A stretch of DNA of 64,000 nt. Source: Endozoicomonas sp965199185 (GTDB lineage: Bacteria; Pseudomonadota; Gammaproteobacteria; Pseudomonadales; Endozoicomonadaceae). A program made the position numbers and the translations under genes. The notes beneath the pieces are model-generated. The model did not search any database, was not told where the DNA came from, and saw only the letters and a list, made by a program, of their open reading frames with translations. This document shows, piece by piece, positions 1 to 9,437 of the stretch (position 1 is the first letter of the stretch; every line of letters begins with the position of its first letter). The stretch spans positions 62,001 through 126,000 of the forward strand of contig CBDAQW010000007.1 in NCBI GenBank assembly GCA_965199185.1, written 5' to 3'.

Positions 1-2
1 GT

Positions 3-584
3 TTAACATTCAACAAGTTCCTGAATCAACCCTCCTTAACCCCCGAGCAACTGTCCCAGATGGGGGCGATAGTCTTTTCAACACCGAGAGCTGTGGAGTG
101 GACAGGACTGCAAAATCATAAGGGGGAGAGTTTCACTAATGAGAATCTGAAGGGTGCCTGGACTCTGGTGTATTTCGGTTACACCTTCTGTCCGGATATT
201 TGCCCTATTACTCTGAGCCAGATGAACAAGCTGGATGCAAAACTGAAAAAAGAAAACCCATCATTGGCAGAGAAAATAAACTACGTCATGGTCACAGTAG
301 ACCCAGGTAGGGATACCTTAGAAAAGCTGAAGGCTTATGTTCCTCATTTTAACCCGGACTTTGTCGGTATTACTGGTGATCTGAAAAGCATTTATGATCT
401 GGCGGTGCAGATGAATGTGCCTTTCACGCCGGTGGTTGCCCCCGAAGATGAATACTATCTGGTTGATCATGGGGCCAATATTGCGGTGGTGAATCCTCGT
501 GGTGATTATCACGGTTTTATTCGCCCTCCCCTTGAGCCGGAAAAATTGGCAAGAGTGGTCAAGGCTATCGATCAACTGTATTGA
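3..584 (+). CDS. SCO1/SenC family protein (5' end outside window)
   Basis: The reading frame is open from base 3, so the gene starts upstream of the window and only its 3' part (about 194 codons) is visible. The thioredoxin-like core carries the SCO copper site: the motif FCPDICP, with two cysteines three residues apart, and a later histidine in the VDHGAN segment, the usual third ligand. SCO proteins deliver copper to, or reduce, the CuA site of cytochrome c oxidase at the outer face of the inner membrane. The N-terminal anchor expected for this family would lie in the missing part. An internal ATG at 60 gives a shorter frame but would cut the fold. It converges with pilY1, 74 bases away. 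Confidence 0.9.
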   Translation, partial: LTFNKFLNQPSLTPEQLSQMGAIVFSTPRAVEWTGLQNHKGESFTNENLKGAWTLVYFGYTFCPDICPITLSQMNKLDAKLKKENPSLAEKINYVMVTVDPGRDTLEKLKAYVPHFNPDFVGITGDLKSIYDLAVQMNVPFTPVVAPEDEYYLVDHGANIAVVNPRGDYHGFIRPPLEPEKLARVVKAIDQLY

Positions 585-658
585 TATACCCATCACCTTT
601 GCAGGAGTGATTTGGCTGTTGAGGCAAAAGGGCTCAGTATTCTCAGCCCCAAAGCTTT

Positions 659-3600
659 CTATTGCTCTTTTAGCCAACCAGAACGATGCAGGCCCAGAGG
701 TAATTCCACCACCGCACCAGCAGGCACTATTGCGCCCACATTACCATTAATGGGTGTAAAGCTGTCACCACCCGAAAAACCGTTGTATTTCTTTAAAACC
801 CGATCATGCAGAGTAATGGTTTCATCATGAAAAAAAGCACCTGCGGTGTGTAAGTGCAGTGCGTAAGTTCTGCTTGTTCCTCCGGTCGCTTCGCAACTCA
901 AAGTACTATTCGATGTATGGTTGGGTGCAAACGTAGAGAATGTTAACAAAGGACCAGCGCCGGGTTTACTGGGCAAAATTGCCGCCCCTCCCATGGTGAT
1001 TTCATTTTCTTCAGCCGCCTTCCCGTTATTGGCAACCAGTCCCGTTCCGCTATTGTTCACCTTAAGAAAATCAATGTACCAACCCTTTGTATTGCTATCA
1101 TCAAATGTAGCTTCAGCGGCCCCTTGTTGAGTACCTGTTGCCTGCTGTACGTGATTCAGCGTCGTGTTGTACAGCTGGTCATCAATGATGACATTAGGTA
1201 TCTCTGTACAATGTATATCACTGTCAGTGCAATTCTTTTTAAATTGGGTGATAGCCGTATTCATATCTCTGATAACAAAGAAACGGTCAATGACGCTTTT
1301 CGTATCACCTTCATCAACTGGCGGAACAGGGTGAGCACGATTACCACTACCTACGGCAACTGCATCGTATTTAATGCCATTATACAACGTGCTGGCCACC
1401 GCAGGCTGGTAGAGAAAACGTCGATCATTGCCTTGATCTGGCGGACTATTTTCGGCACCACCAGACTTATTATCAATACCAAGCCTCGCTAATTGTATTA
1501 ATGACCAGTCAGCCTGCTCCTTATTATTGGCTTCAGTAATACGCAGCACATCAATACGGAAAATGTTACCCCCGGAATCATTCGCATAAATCCGGTCATG
1601 CAAACCGTCATTATTGCTATCCATTACGGTGACAGAAGCTGGAAAACTCCAGTTGAACAAATCGGTTTCTTCAACGTTTTGGAGTATTTGCTGCTTTTCT
1701 GATTCATCACTGGTGGCTTTTGTACCCTTAGCGACAAAAGCCTTAATCAGTTCGCCAGTACCGGCATCCACAACATAAAGCCCTTTGCCTCTGGCTGAGG
1801 TTTCCCTGGGGACTTTTGTGCTACGAATGTCGTCTTTTCCCTTGTACTCGCTAATAACATTATCACCGTCATACCCACCGCCTAAAACCAGAGCATATTT
1901 ATACTTGATAATCCTGTCATCATCCGGATCGAGTGTTCGATGGCCCGGTAATAGCATAGGTATTGGCTTCGCCCAGCTTTGGCCAAGCTCTTCAAAGCCA
2001 GTGGTCTTATTATCAATCCGCCAGAGCAATCTGGGGGGAGCGTTTGGGTTTGTGACATCAACGGCATAATAACTGGTACCACCACGGCGCATACCAAAGA
2101 AGATCACCATTCTGTCTCCGGGTGTTTGCGCATTGATCGTTCCATCTTTGTCAGCATCGATTCGGACAAAGCTGATCTCACCATCAATCCCGTAGGGATG
2201 TTTTTTGGGTTTATCCCAGGCCACACTATCAAGCAGCCCTAAACTTTCTTTGGCAAAGAATGCCCAGTTCTCATAAGGGGCAACATCATCGCCACGATCC
2301 TCAATCATATGCAGAAAACCGTGATTGGTACCGAACACCAGCCGTATATCGGGATTGGACAGGCTGTGATTTTCACCAAGTGCACCATAATTAAGCACAA
2401 CAGGTTTTGAGTGTTGGATATCTCCCAGTGACCAACTTCTTTCATTCCCACTTCTTGCTTTACCCAGCACCCAGCGCAAGCGAGCTATATCCATGTTATG
2501 CGGATTTGCGTTATGAGATATAGAAACCATAATCTCAGAGCCATCATCAGAGGCGACATTAGTATAAAAGTGTCGATCACTTCGCCGCCCCTGTGCATTA
2601 ATGACGCTATCAAGCCCACCTTTTAACGTGCTGCCTCCATCGGAAGAAACGGTGCTCCAATAAGTGCTGATGCCATCCTGAAGATAGGGGGAGTCTTTCG
2701 AAAATGCCGGTGTGCAGTTCTTTGCCAGAACAGTGCCCAGTGGGTGTTCACAGTTCTCTGTATCAACTTTGTGCAGCTTGAGTTTTTTAATATTGCCATA
2801 CCAGCGGGCTGATTCTTCTGGCTTAAATACCGGGAAATAGACACTATCTAACGAATCAACACGTGTTGTATTGTCCACTGCAACGGTGGGAGAAACAAAA
2901 GCACTGTTTCGATTAAGAACGTCTTTGATTGCCCCCCTAAAAGCCTTGGCCAGATCATCAACCTGCGTGCATTGAGAGGTGGCATTGCTTTGAGTGGTGT
3001 AACATTTACCCCCGCCTGCCTCGGCAGTATCGTATAAAAGCTTCTGATCGGTTTGAAAGCCTATAGTGTACGTAAAAGCTTTTTGTCTGCCTGTGTCTGT
3101 TGAATTATCCAGACCACCACTCGACGGATTCGCCAGGTATTTTGCCAGTCCTGGCAAGCAGTGCCGGTTGTTGTTATCTGACGCTATTTTGGGACAATCT
3201 GCGTCCAGATCAACAGAACCAAATCGAGTTTTAAGTAGTTTTTTGATTTCTTCCGTTGGATGATGTGCAAATTCATTTCTCCCTAGCGCAGGCAGCCTAT
3301 GATATGGCTCACCATCGGTGACATAGATGATATAAATATTTTGACAGGTTTTAACCGGGCTTTTGTACTTACCTCCTGAAAGAGAATTTGATTTAGGTTT
3401 AACACTTGCTCCAGAATAACTAAATCCCGACAGGTATCGGTAAACTTCATAATATGTATGACACAAGGGAGTATATCCGCTTGCAGTTATACCTTTTCTC
3501 ATTAAATTGACAATATCGTAACGGCTGTACTTTTCAATGGGGTACTCAACCACAGCTTCTTTTCTACTGCCCCCAGTGAATAGAGATAGGCCAAAATCGA

Positions 3601-4090
3601 TATGTCTGTTTTTCTCGATTATTGATTCAACCGTTTGAGTAGCAACTTCTATTCGGCTTAGAATGCTTACATCAGTCTTCCAGTTGACAAAATTTTTATG
3701 ACACTTATAGAAAAATAATCTGCTTTCACAATACTCGCCCTTCTCAGCATCAGAAAGTGGCGGGTATTCAGATGCTCTTTCACCTACTCTGGGTACATAA
3801 TTAATTAGTTTTGTCTTATCTTTATCATTCTTGATTTTTCTATAGCCTACACCTTGATAAAGCTTATTAGGATTATAAGGCTCGGTATTGTTTTTGAAGG
3901 CTTCTTTATCTCTCATACTCCCAGAAGTATCCAAAATAATCATCACCTGAGGTCGCTGAGACGTGACCGCAAAATTACCCACAAAAATATCAGAATCATC
4001 GGCTAAAACCGGCTGACAGACTAAAGAGAAAAACAGTGAGACTAAAGCCAGCAACCACCTGCTGTTCCCGTACAACTTGTATGCTTTCAT
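659..4090 (-). CDS. pilY1: PilY1-like type IV pilus tip adhesin / assembly factor
   Basis: 1143 aa with a Sec signal peptide (about residues 1-30, ending PVLADD). A von Willebrand A-like domain follows with the MIDAS-type motif DTSGS near residue 55. The C-terminal half is the PilY1 beta-propeller, containing a calcium-binding loop DSNNDGLHD at about residues 824-832, the DxNxDGxxD type known to control pilus extension and retraction in Pseudomonas PilY1. A second Asp-rich loop, DADKDGTIN, lies earlier. PilY1 sits at the pilus tip with the minor pilins and helps prime assembly and surface sensing. It is the last gene of a four-gene minus-strand operon with pilV, pilW and pilX. Length is close to the usual 1100-1200 aa. 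Confidence 0.93.
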   Translation of the reverse strand: MKAYKLYGNSRWLLALVSLFFSLVCQPVLADDSDIFVGNFAVTSQRPQVMIILDTSGSMRDKEAFKNNTEPYNPNKLYQGVGYRKIKNDKDKTKLINYVPRVGERASEYPPLSDAEKGEYCESRLFFYKCHKNFVNWKTDVSILSRIEVATQTVESIIEKNRHIDFGLSLFTGGSRKEAVVEYPIEKYSRYDIVNLMRKGITASGYTPLCHTYYEVYRYLSGFSYSGASVKPKSNSLSGGKYKSPVKTCQNIYIIYVTDGEPYHRLPALGRNEFAHHPTEEIKKLLKTRFGSVDLDADCPKIASDNNNRHCLPGLAKYLANPSSGGLDNSTDTGRQKAFTYTIGFQTDQKLLYDTAEAGGGKCYTTQSNATSQCTQVDDLAKAFRGAIKDVLNRNSAFVSPTVAVDNTTRVDSLDSVYFPVFKPEESARWYGNIKKLKLHKVDTENCEHPLGTVLAKNCTPAFSKDSPYLQDGISTYWSTVSSDGGSTLKGGLDSVINAQGRRSDRHFYTNVASDDGSEIMVSISHNANPHNMDIARLRWVLGKARSGNERSWSLGDIQHSKPVVLNYGALGENHSLSNPDIRLVFGTNHGFLHMIEDRGDDVAPYENWAFFAKESLGLLDSVAWDKPKKHPYGIDGEISFVRIDADKDGTINAQTPGDRMVIFFGMRRGGTSYYAVDVTNPNAPPRLLWRIDNKTTGFEELGQSWAKPIPMLLPGHRTLDPDDDRIIKYKYALVLGGGYDGDNVISEYKGKDDIRSTKVPRETSARGKGLYVVDAGTGELIKAFVAKGTKATSDESEKQQILQNVEETDLFNWSFPASVTVMDSNNDGLHDRIYANDSGGNIFRIDVLRITEANNKEQADWSLIQLARLGIDNKSGGAENSPPDQGNDRRFLYQPAVASTLYNGIKYDAVAVGSGNRAHPVPPVDEGDTKSVIDRFFVIRDMNTAITQFKKNCTDSDIHCTEIPNVIIDDQLYNTTLNHVQQATGTQQGAAEATFDDSNTKGWYIDFLKVNNSGTGLVANNGKAAEENEITMGGAAILPSKPGAGPLLTFSTFAPNHTSNSTLSCEATGGTSRTYALHLHTAGAFFHDETITLHDRVLKKYNGFSGGDSFTPINGNVGAIVPAGAVVELPLGLHRSGWLKEQ

Positions 4091-4118
4091 TGCTAATTAT
4101 TTTAACTCTTTAGTTTGC

Positions 4119-4652
4119 TTACTTCTTATTACTGCTGCCGGTAACCGTCACATCAATAATACCTGCACTGTTGGTGCCGGTTTCTCCAGCTTGCCAGAGG
4201 GTTTTATAGTGATTTTGTCTCAGCGTTGTACTGATTCCCGATTGGCTTCGGACAACCTCTGTCTCAAAATAATCCGTTCTGGTCTGATTCACACCACCAC
4301 TGTCGCCAGTTCGCTGACTCTGAGCGTTTTCAGCTATCAATCTAACGTGAGGGGCCTCATCGGAAGGGGAGCACTTTGATTCAGGTGTTTTGGCCAGAGG
4401 GTCAAATTCTTCATATCGTCCTATAGTGGTGCAGGAATGCGCTTCAAGATCTAATGTATTTACTTCCTCAAGTACGCCCTGGGCTTCATAAAATGTCAGC
4501 GTTTTAAGCTCTGCATTAGCCAGTGTTCTTGGTCCCAGCGTCGTTTGATAAGCCACCACTGCAGCGATAGAACTGATCATCAATATAAACAGCAGAGTGG
4601 CCAAAAGCACTATACCTACCTGTTTACCCCCTTGCGGCTTCTGATGGTTCAT
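4119..4652 (-). CDS. pilX: PilX-like minor type IV pilin
   Basis: 177 aa. After a short basic leader (MNHQKPQGGKQ) comes one hydrophobic helix (about residues 12-40) followed by a globular domain, the PilX_N arrangement. PilX joins PilV, PilW and FimU in the pilus-tip priming complex that carries PilY1. Its ATG overlaps the pilW stop codon (ATGA, 4649-4652), which indicates translational coupling. There are 28 bases to pilY1 downstream. The leader lacks the strict GFxxxE signature, as often seen in PilX proteins. Family assignment rests mainly on the helix and the position between pilW and pilY1. Confidence 0.82.
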   Translation of the reverse strand: MNHQKPQGGKQVGIVLLATLLFILMISSIAAVVAYQTTLGPRTLANAELKTLTFYEAQGVLEEVNTLDLEAHSCTTIGRYEEFDPLAKTPESKCSPSDEAPHVRLIAENAQSQRTGDSGGVNQTRTDYFETEVVRSQSGISTTLRQNHYKTLWQAGETGTNSAGIIDVTVTGSSNKK

Positions 4653-5629
4653 AGCACCTCCCTATAACGGTTGTTATACAAGAAAACCGTTTGTGTCATC
4701 AGCTCGGCGGGGGAATGACTGCTTTTACCTTTCACGGTGATACCGCCCACATCATACTCTTTGGTGTCGTTAATATTGGTTGTTTGTCGCCCTCTGGCTA
4801 ACACGTTGACTTCAACGGCTCTGACACGGCGCCAGTAATTAATGTTTTCAGTCGTTGCGGGTGCATCAATCCATTGCTCAATGTCTGAACTAGCAGGCTG
4901 GTTTGCCATGCCCAGACGAACACGAACCTGCATAACGTCGGAAGCCAATACACGCGGGGTTAATCTATTCCCATCCAGCTCCAGTACGATTAAATCGTTA
5001 TCAGCAGAGCGATATATCAGATTGTATAAATAGGGACGTATGACTCCGTTTGGCATTGGGGGCGGAGATTTTCCGATAAATATTGCCCCTTCGGTGGAGT
5101 TGCTGATGAGGTAGCTGGTGTCATCCTGAAGATCAGCTGAATCCACTTCCGGGCCAATAGCGCCTTTGATCAGTAGCCAGTCAGAAGGTGCGCCATCCGA
5201 TGAGTTGTAGTTGCCTGTACCCGCGTTATTAACACAGCCCAGTATGTCTGAATTTGCACCAGGCCCCTGACCGGCCATAAAACTGACGTTCACATTATCC
5301 GGGGCAGCTAAACCTCGGCAATTATTCCCGGTGATACTGAGTGCATCAGCGCTCACGGAAGCGAAAGGTACGCCGTTACTATAGCCCGCTGAACTCAGAT
5401 CCTTTGTGATCAAAGTCAGTGCAATTCGGGCATTTTGATTCAATTCGCTATAAGCTATTGCGCTGTTTTGTGCACGAACTGAAGTAAGATAAAAAAGCGA
5501 TACAACAGCCAGCAGTATCAGTGACAACGTCATCGCGACCATCAGCTCAATCAGTGAAAACCCTCGGCTCTCAAGCCTTAAAAAAATTCTCCCTGCAGAG
5601 GTACTGTACGATAGTCGCCTATTGTTCAT
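4649..5629 (-). CDS. pilW: PilW-like minor type IV pilin
   Basis: 326 aa. A prepilin cleavage site (RG|FSLIELMVAM, with Glu at +5) follows an unusually long, basic, 23-residue leader, then the hydrophobic pilin helix to about residue 50. PilD would cleave and methylate it. The rest is a large beta-rich domain typical of PilW. It works as a tip minor pilin with PilV, PilX and PilY1. A shorter leader would need a non-ATG start, so the ATG at 5629 is kept. It overlaps pilX by 4 bases and lies 51 bases after pilV. Confidence 0.88.
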   Translation of the reverse strand: MNNRRLSYSTSAGRIFLRLESRGFSLIELMVAMTLSLILLAVVSLFYLTSVRAQNSAIAYSELNQNARIALTLITKDLSSAGYSNGVPFASVSADALSITGNNCRGLAAPDNVNVSFMAGQGPGANSDILGCVNNAGTGNYNSSDGAPSDWLLIKGAIGPEVDSADLQDDTSYLISNSTEGAIFIGKSPPPMPNGVIRPYLYNLIYRSADNDLIVLELDGNRLTPRVLASDVMQVRVRLGMANQPASSDIEQWIDAPATTENINYWRRVRAVEVNVLARGRQTTNINDTKEYDVGGITVKGKSSHSPAELMTQTVFLYNNRYREVL

Positions 5630-5680
5630 TACATTTGTTACTCGTTTAAAAAATGATCCGCTGAATGTTGAAAGATGTTC

Positions 5681-6256
5681 TCAGCCGCTGATTCTTGTTG
5701 CTATCACTAATAACCTGCGTACGTCGTTATTGGCGTATTCTTTGTAGTTCGAATCATTAAGGCCGCAATGGTTAGTGGTGTGTTGATCAGGCCTTGGTTC
5801 CTTCCCACGCCACACCATAGTAATTTCGACAGTCCTGTTATTGGTATTCACTGAGCGGCACGCTGTTGGCAAAACCAGGCCACCTGCATTGATTCGGTCA
5901 GCATCGGCTGTTGCACCAGGCTGTGTGATATTTTCTCCCTGCAACTTTTTGTTCCAGTTCCAGAGGTCATAGCTGGCTAGCTCATCTTCAGTGCAGGTGT
6001 GTTTCGCGCAGTTTTTGGACTTCTTTGAAGGGATTGCATCGTCGTATTGATCTAACGCATCAGGATTAGCGGATATCCTGGCTAACAGGTCATTAGCCAG
6101 CTGTAATGCAAGGGTTCGCTGCGATAGCTGCTGAACTTGTTTCTGCGACTCAACAATCATGCGAGTTGCACCAACCAATGTTACAGAAATGATAAAAAAA
6201 GCGATTAGGACTTCGATGATAGTGAAGCCTTTTTCAAGACGTACAGCATCTCTCAT
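5681..6256 (-). CDS. pilV: PilV-like minor type IV pilin
   Basis: 191 aa. The leader MRDAVRLEKG is followed by FTIIEVLIAF, a textbook type IV prepilin peptidase site with Glu at +5 and a hydrophobic N-terminal helix. Four to five Cys residues in the globular part may form disulfides. It is the first gene of the pilV-pilW-pilX-pilY1 operon. FimT/FimU, usually upstream, and PilE, usually downstream, are both absent here, so the set is reduced or completed elsewhere. The promoter should lie in 6257-6430. Confidence 0.88.
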   Translation of the reverse strand: MRDAVRLEKGFTIIEVLIAFFIISVTLVGATRMIVESQKQVQQLSQRTLALQLANDLLARISANPDALDQYDDAIPSKKSKNCAKHTCTEDELASYDLWNWNKKLQGENITQPGATADADRINAGGLVLPTACRSVNTNNRTVEITMVWRGKEPRPDQHTTNHCGLNDSNYKEYANNDVRRLLVIATRISG

Positions 6257-6447
6257 TTTGAATAACTGCCCTTACCGAATTTCGCGTAAAGCATCGCCCA
6301 ATCGGGCGGGGAGAGTTAGAATTAGAACGATGGTGCGATTAAAGCATAACCTCCTGAGCAAATGAAATATTAATTATCATCAAACCTCGGATAAATAATG
6401 TTTTTACCGTTGTGAAAGGTTTTTTACAGAGTATTCCGCCATTAGAT

Positions 6448-6494
6448 AGTCGGCTTCTCCCTTCGGGGATAACCAAAGTACACAAAAGCCGACT
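6448..6494. repeat. Inverted repeat with nested hairpin
   Basis: Nine-base arms AGTCGGCTT (6448-6456) and AAGCCGACT (6486-6494) enclose a smaller hairpin (CTCCC TTC GGGGA). A similar GTCGGCT/AGCCGAC hairpin occurs at 20645-20671, also just beyond the 3' end of a minus-strand gene. No U-tract follows, so an intrinsic terminator is not supported. It may be a dispersed palindromic repeat. Confidence 0.55.
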
Positions 6495-6520
6495 TGAGCC
6501 TATAAAAAATTCTGAATTAT

Positions 6521-6701
6521 ACCCGGTGTGTGACTTTTAACTTCAATATGGCTATCCATGCCCATGGATCCCGTACAGTCCCTGTACGGGATGACAGCAG
6601 AGTGAGCACAAACCCTCTACGAGCCGTCATTCTGTACAGAGACTGTACAGAACCCAGAAGCCATGGGTCGGCAACCAACAAGATAAAAGTCACACATGAC
6701 G
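6521..6701. mobile_element. MITE-like element with 13-bp TIRs and 8-bp direct repeats
   Basis: Perfect 13-bp terminal inverted repeats TGTGTGACTTTTA (6527-6539) and TAAAAGTCACACA (6684-6696) bound a segment with no coding capacity. The direct repeat TGAATTAT flanks it at 6513-6520 and 6702-6709, consistent with an 8-bp target duplication. Inside lies a second large imperfect inverted repeat starting and ending CCCATGG/CCATGGG (6561-6667). Its arms are themselves palindromes (CCCGTACAGTCCCTGTACGGG would exceed a site of 20 by one base, so only the arms CCCGTACAG and CTGTACGGG are quoted). The right direct repeat overlaps the ridA stop codon. No transposase is present, so mobilisation would be in trans. 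Confidence 0.75.
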
Positions 6702-6705
6702 TGAA

Positions 6706-7092
6706 TTATCGAAGTTCGAGAATGGCTTCAATTTCTACCGGCACACCCTTTGGCAGCTCTTTTACGCCGACCGCTGCACGAGCTGGGTAAGGTTCTTGAA
6801 AGAACTCCGCCATCACCTCATTAACCTGCGGGAACGTGCTCATATCAGTCAGGAAGATCGTTACCTTGGCAGCATCAGCCAACGTGCCACCGGCAGCTTC
6901 GGCAACGGCTTTCAGGTTTTCAAAACACAGGCGGGTTTTTGCCTTAAAGTCACCTTCAAGCAATTCCATTGTCTCGGAAATCAGGGGAATCTGGCCTGAA
7001 ATATAAACAGTGGTTCCAGCCTTTACAGCCTGAGAGTAGGTGCCAATGGCCTGAGGTGCTTTTTCAGTGTGGATAGTCTGACGATTGCTCAT
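6706..7092 (-). CDS. ridA: RidA family reactive enamine/imine deaminase
   Basis: 128 aa, the normal RidA/YjgF length. Recognisable segments are the start MSNRQTIHTEKAPQAIGTYS, GTTVYISGQIPL, the internal CFENLKAVAEAAG, and the C-terminal YPARAAVGVKELPKGVPVEIE containing the catalytic-site Arg and Glu. RidA hydrolyses reactive 2-aminoacrylate-type intermediates released by PLP enzymes. The start at 7092 is chosen over 7152 because it matches the family N-terminus and has GGAAC just upstream. It follows spoT in the same direction by about 96 bases, a linkage known from pseudomonads. Its stop codon lies within the direct repeat of the neighbouring MITE-like element. Confidence 0.95.
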   Translation of the reverse strand: MSNRQTIHTEKAPQAIGTYSQAVKAGTTVYISGQIPLISETMELLEGDFKAKTRLCFENLKAVAEAAGGTLADAAKVTIFLTDMSTFPQVNEVMAEFFQEPYPARAAVGVKELPKGVPVEIEAILELR

Positions 7093-7188
7093 GCATAGTT
7101 CCATCGAGTTATAGAAAACAATTGATACTAGGCAAACGGCGCAGCTTTTCAAGGATTCATATCAACAAACCTTGATTTATAACTGGTT

Positions 7189-9318
7189 TTAAGTATCTCT
7201 TCGACGGACAATCCCATTAACACCCTTGATAACACGTAACCGCTTAATAATTCTGGCAAGATGCACCCGATCGCGAACGCTTAATAGCAACTGAACAATA
7301 CAACACCGGGCATCGCGTTCAGCCATACTGATTTTTTCAATATTGCCTTCTACGGAGGTAATAGTGGTCGCCAAAGTAGCAATCATGCCACGGTGATGTT
7401 CCAGCTCAACATTTAGCTCAACCGTAAACTCACCGGTGACGTCTTTGTCCCACTCAACTTCCAGCACCTTTTCGGGGCTATTGCGAATTTCAGCTACATT
7501 AGGACAGGCATCGGTATGAATAACAATGCCACGCCCGGAGCTGACATGACCGACGACAGGGTCGCCGGGAATGGGATAACAGCATTTTCCAAAGCTGATG
7601 ACCATACCCTCTGAACCGCGAATAGTGAGCGGTTTATTGGATTTTGATGTATCCAGCTGGTTTTTATCTGCAGACCCGCTTTCCAGATCGGTCAGGAGGC
7701 GAGCCACCAGATAGGCCATGCGGTTACCCAGGCCGATATCTTCCAGAAGGTCATCAAAGTGCTCCAAACCCAGTTGTTTCAATTGCCTATTGATGATGTC
7801 TTCGCTGATGTCGTCCAGCGATATTTCAAAACCAGTCAGTGCCTTCTGCAGTAAACGCCTGCCAAGACTGACCGATTCATTGCGTCGCTGATTCTTAAGG
7901 AAGTGTCGTATATTTGAACGGGCTTTGCCGGTGACCACAAAATTTAGCCAGGCAGCATTTGGGCGAGCACCGGGAACGGTCACTACTTCGACGGTCTGAC
8001 CGCTTAATAATGGCTGACTGAGAGACGACAGTCGTTTATTAATACGACAGGCGACGCATGTGTTGCCAACGTCGGTATGAATCGCATAGGCATAATCAAC
8101 CGCTGTCGCGCCTTTGGGTAGTTCAAAAATATGACCTTTTGGTGTGAACACATAAACTTCATCAGGAAACAGGTCGATTTTTACATTTTCGATAAACTCG
8201 AGAGAATCACCGGCATTTTTCTGAAGTTCAAGTACACCTTTCAGCCACTGTCGTGTACGGGCGTGACTCCCCGACAGGGCTTCTTCGCCGGATTTATAAA
8301 GCCAGTGAGCAGCGATACCGTTATTAGCCATGTCTTCCATTTCCTGGGTTCGGATCTGGATTTCAATAGGTACACCATGCATGCCGAACAGAGTGGTATG
8401 CAGTGATTGATAGCCGTTGGCTTTGGGGATGGCGATGTAATCTTTAAAGCGTCCGGGAATCGGCTTGTATAAGTTGTGCACAATCCCGAGCGCTCGATAG
8501 CAGCTGTCAACGCTGTCAACAATGATGCGAAAGGCAAACATGTCCATGATGTCGTCAAAGGACTTTTGCTGATTCTTCATCTTGTTGTAGATGCTGTAGA
8601 GGTGTTTCTCACGACCAACAACCCGACCTTTTAAACCTTCCTCTTCAAGGCGGGTGGCTACCGCTTCCTGAACCTGACTGACGAGGTCTTTGCGATTGCC
8701 TCTGGCATTGCGAACAGCCTGCCGAATCAAACGACTGCGCATGGGGTACATGGCAAAAAAGCCAAGATCTTCCAGCTCAATACGAAGATTATGCATTCCC
8801 AGCCGGTTGGCGATGGGGACATAGATTTCGAGGGTTTCGCGGGCAATTCGGCGACGTTTGTCCGGCCGAAGCACTCCAAGAGTTCGCATGTTATGCAGGC
8901 GATCTGAGAGTTTTACCAGAATCACCCGAATATCCCGGGCCATGGCCAGCGCCATTTTCTGGAAATTGGCCGCCTGAGCCAGCGTCTTGTTTTCGAACTT
9001 CATGTGGGTCAGTTTACTGACCCCGTCGACCAGATCGGCAACCGTATCGCCAAACTGCTCGGCAATAGCCTGTTTTTCGATTCCGGTATCTTCAATAACA
9101 TCGTGCAGCATGGCAGCCATCAGGCTTTGATGATCCATGTGCATATCCGCAAGAATGGAGGCGACTTCCAGAGGATGGATGATATAAGGGTCGCCACTAC
9201 GACGGGTTTGACCGTCGTGTGCCTGTTCAGCGTAATAGTAAGCCCGACGAACAAGGTTGACCTGCTCGGAATTAAGGTAGGACTTCAAGCGGCCGGCAAA
9301 CTCATCGATGGTTAGCAA
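7189..9318 (-). CDS. spoT: Bifunctional (p)ppGpp synthetase/hydrolase SpoT
   Basis: 709 aa with the full RelA/SpoT order. The hydrolase domain has the metal-binding HD pair at residues 72-73 (MLHDVIEDTG). The synthetase domain follows (GRFKDYIAIPKANGYQSLHT), then the TGS domain (DEVYVFTPKGHIFELPKGA, from about residue 390), a zinc-finger-like helical region and a C-terminal ACT domain. An intact HD motif makes hydrolysis likely, so this is SpoT and not RelA. It sets alarmone levels during starvation. The start is TTG at 9318 behind a strong GGAGGAG, six bases away. It lies in the rpoZ-spoT-ridA order common to gammaproteobacteria. Confidence 0.97.
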   Translation of the reverse strand: MLTIDEFAGRLKSYLNSEQVNLVRRAYYYAEQAHDGQTRRSGDPYIIHPLEVASILADMHMDHQSLMAAMLHDVIEDTGIEKQAIAEQFGDTVADLVDGVSKLTHMKFENKTLAQAANFQKMALAMARDIRVILVKLSDRLHNMRTLGVLRPDKRRRIARETLEIYVPIANRLGMHNLRIELEDLGFFAMYPMRSRLIRQAVRNARGNRKDLVSQVQEAVATRLEEEGLKGRVVGREKHLYSIYNKMKNQQKSFDDIMDMFAFRIIVDSVDSCYRALGIVHNLYKPIPGRFKDYIAIPKANGYQSLHTTLFGMHGVPIEIQIRTQEMEDMANNGIAAHWLYKSGEEALSGSHARTRQWLKGVLELQKNAGDSLEFIENVKIDLFPDEVYVFTPKGHIFELPKGATAVDYAYAIHTDVGNTCVACRINKRLSSLSQPLLSGQTVEVVTVPGARPNAAWLNFVVTGKARSNIRHFLKNQRRNESVSLGRRLLQKALTGFEISLDDISEDIINRQLKQLGLEHFDDLLEDIGLGNRMAYLVARLLTDLESGSADKNQLDTSKSNKPLTIRGSEGMVISFGKCCYPIPGDPVVGHVSSGRGIVIHTDACPNVAEIRNSPEKVLEVEWDKDVTGEFTVELNVELEHHRGMIATLATTITSVEGNIEKISMAERDARCCIVQLLLSVRDRVHLARIIKRLRVIKGVNGIVRRRDT

Positions 9319-9437
9319 AGCCCGCTCCTCCCGTGCAGATTAACCCGTGCCTTCCAGGCAACTACCAGACAGCCTTTGATAAAATTAGTCTTTCAGGCTG
9401 AACAATATTCACTGAGCAACATTCACTAAACAGAGAA

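Larger units (their letters stand above)
6257..6705. other. Intergenic region between pilV and ridA
   Basis: About 449 bases with no convincing gene. It holds the upstream region of pilV, a hairpin at 6448-6494 and a MITE-like element at 6521-6701, each listed separately. A short plus-strand frame at 6530-6790 runs through the element and into ridA antisense. It has no ribosome-binding site and is not called. Confidence 0.7.
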
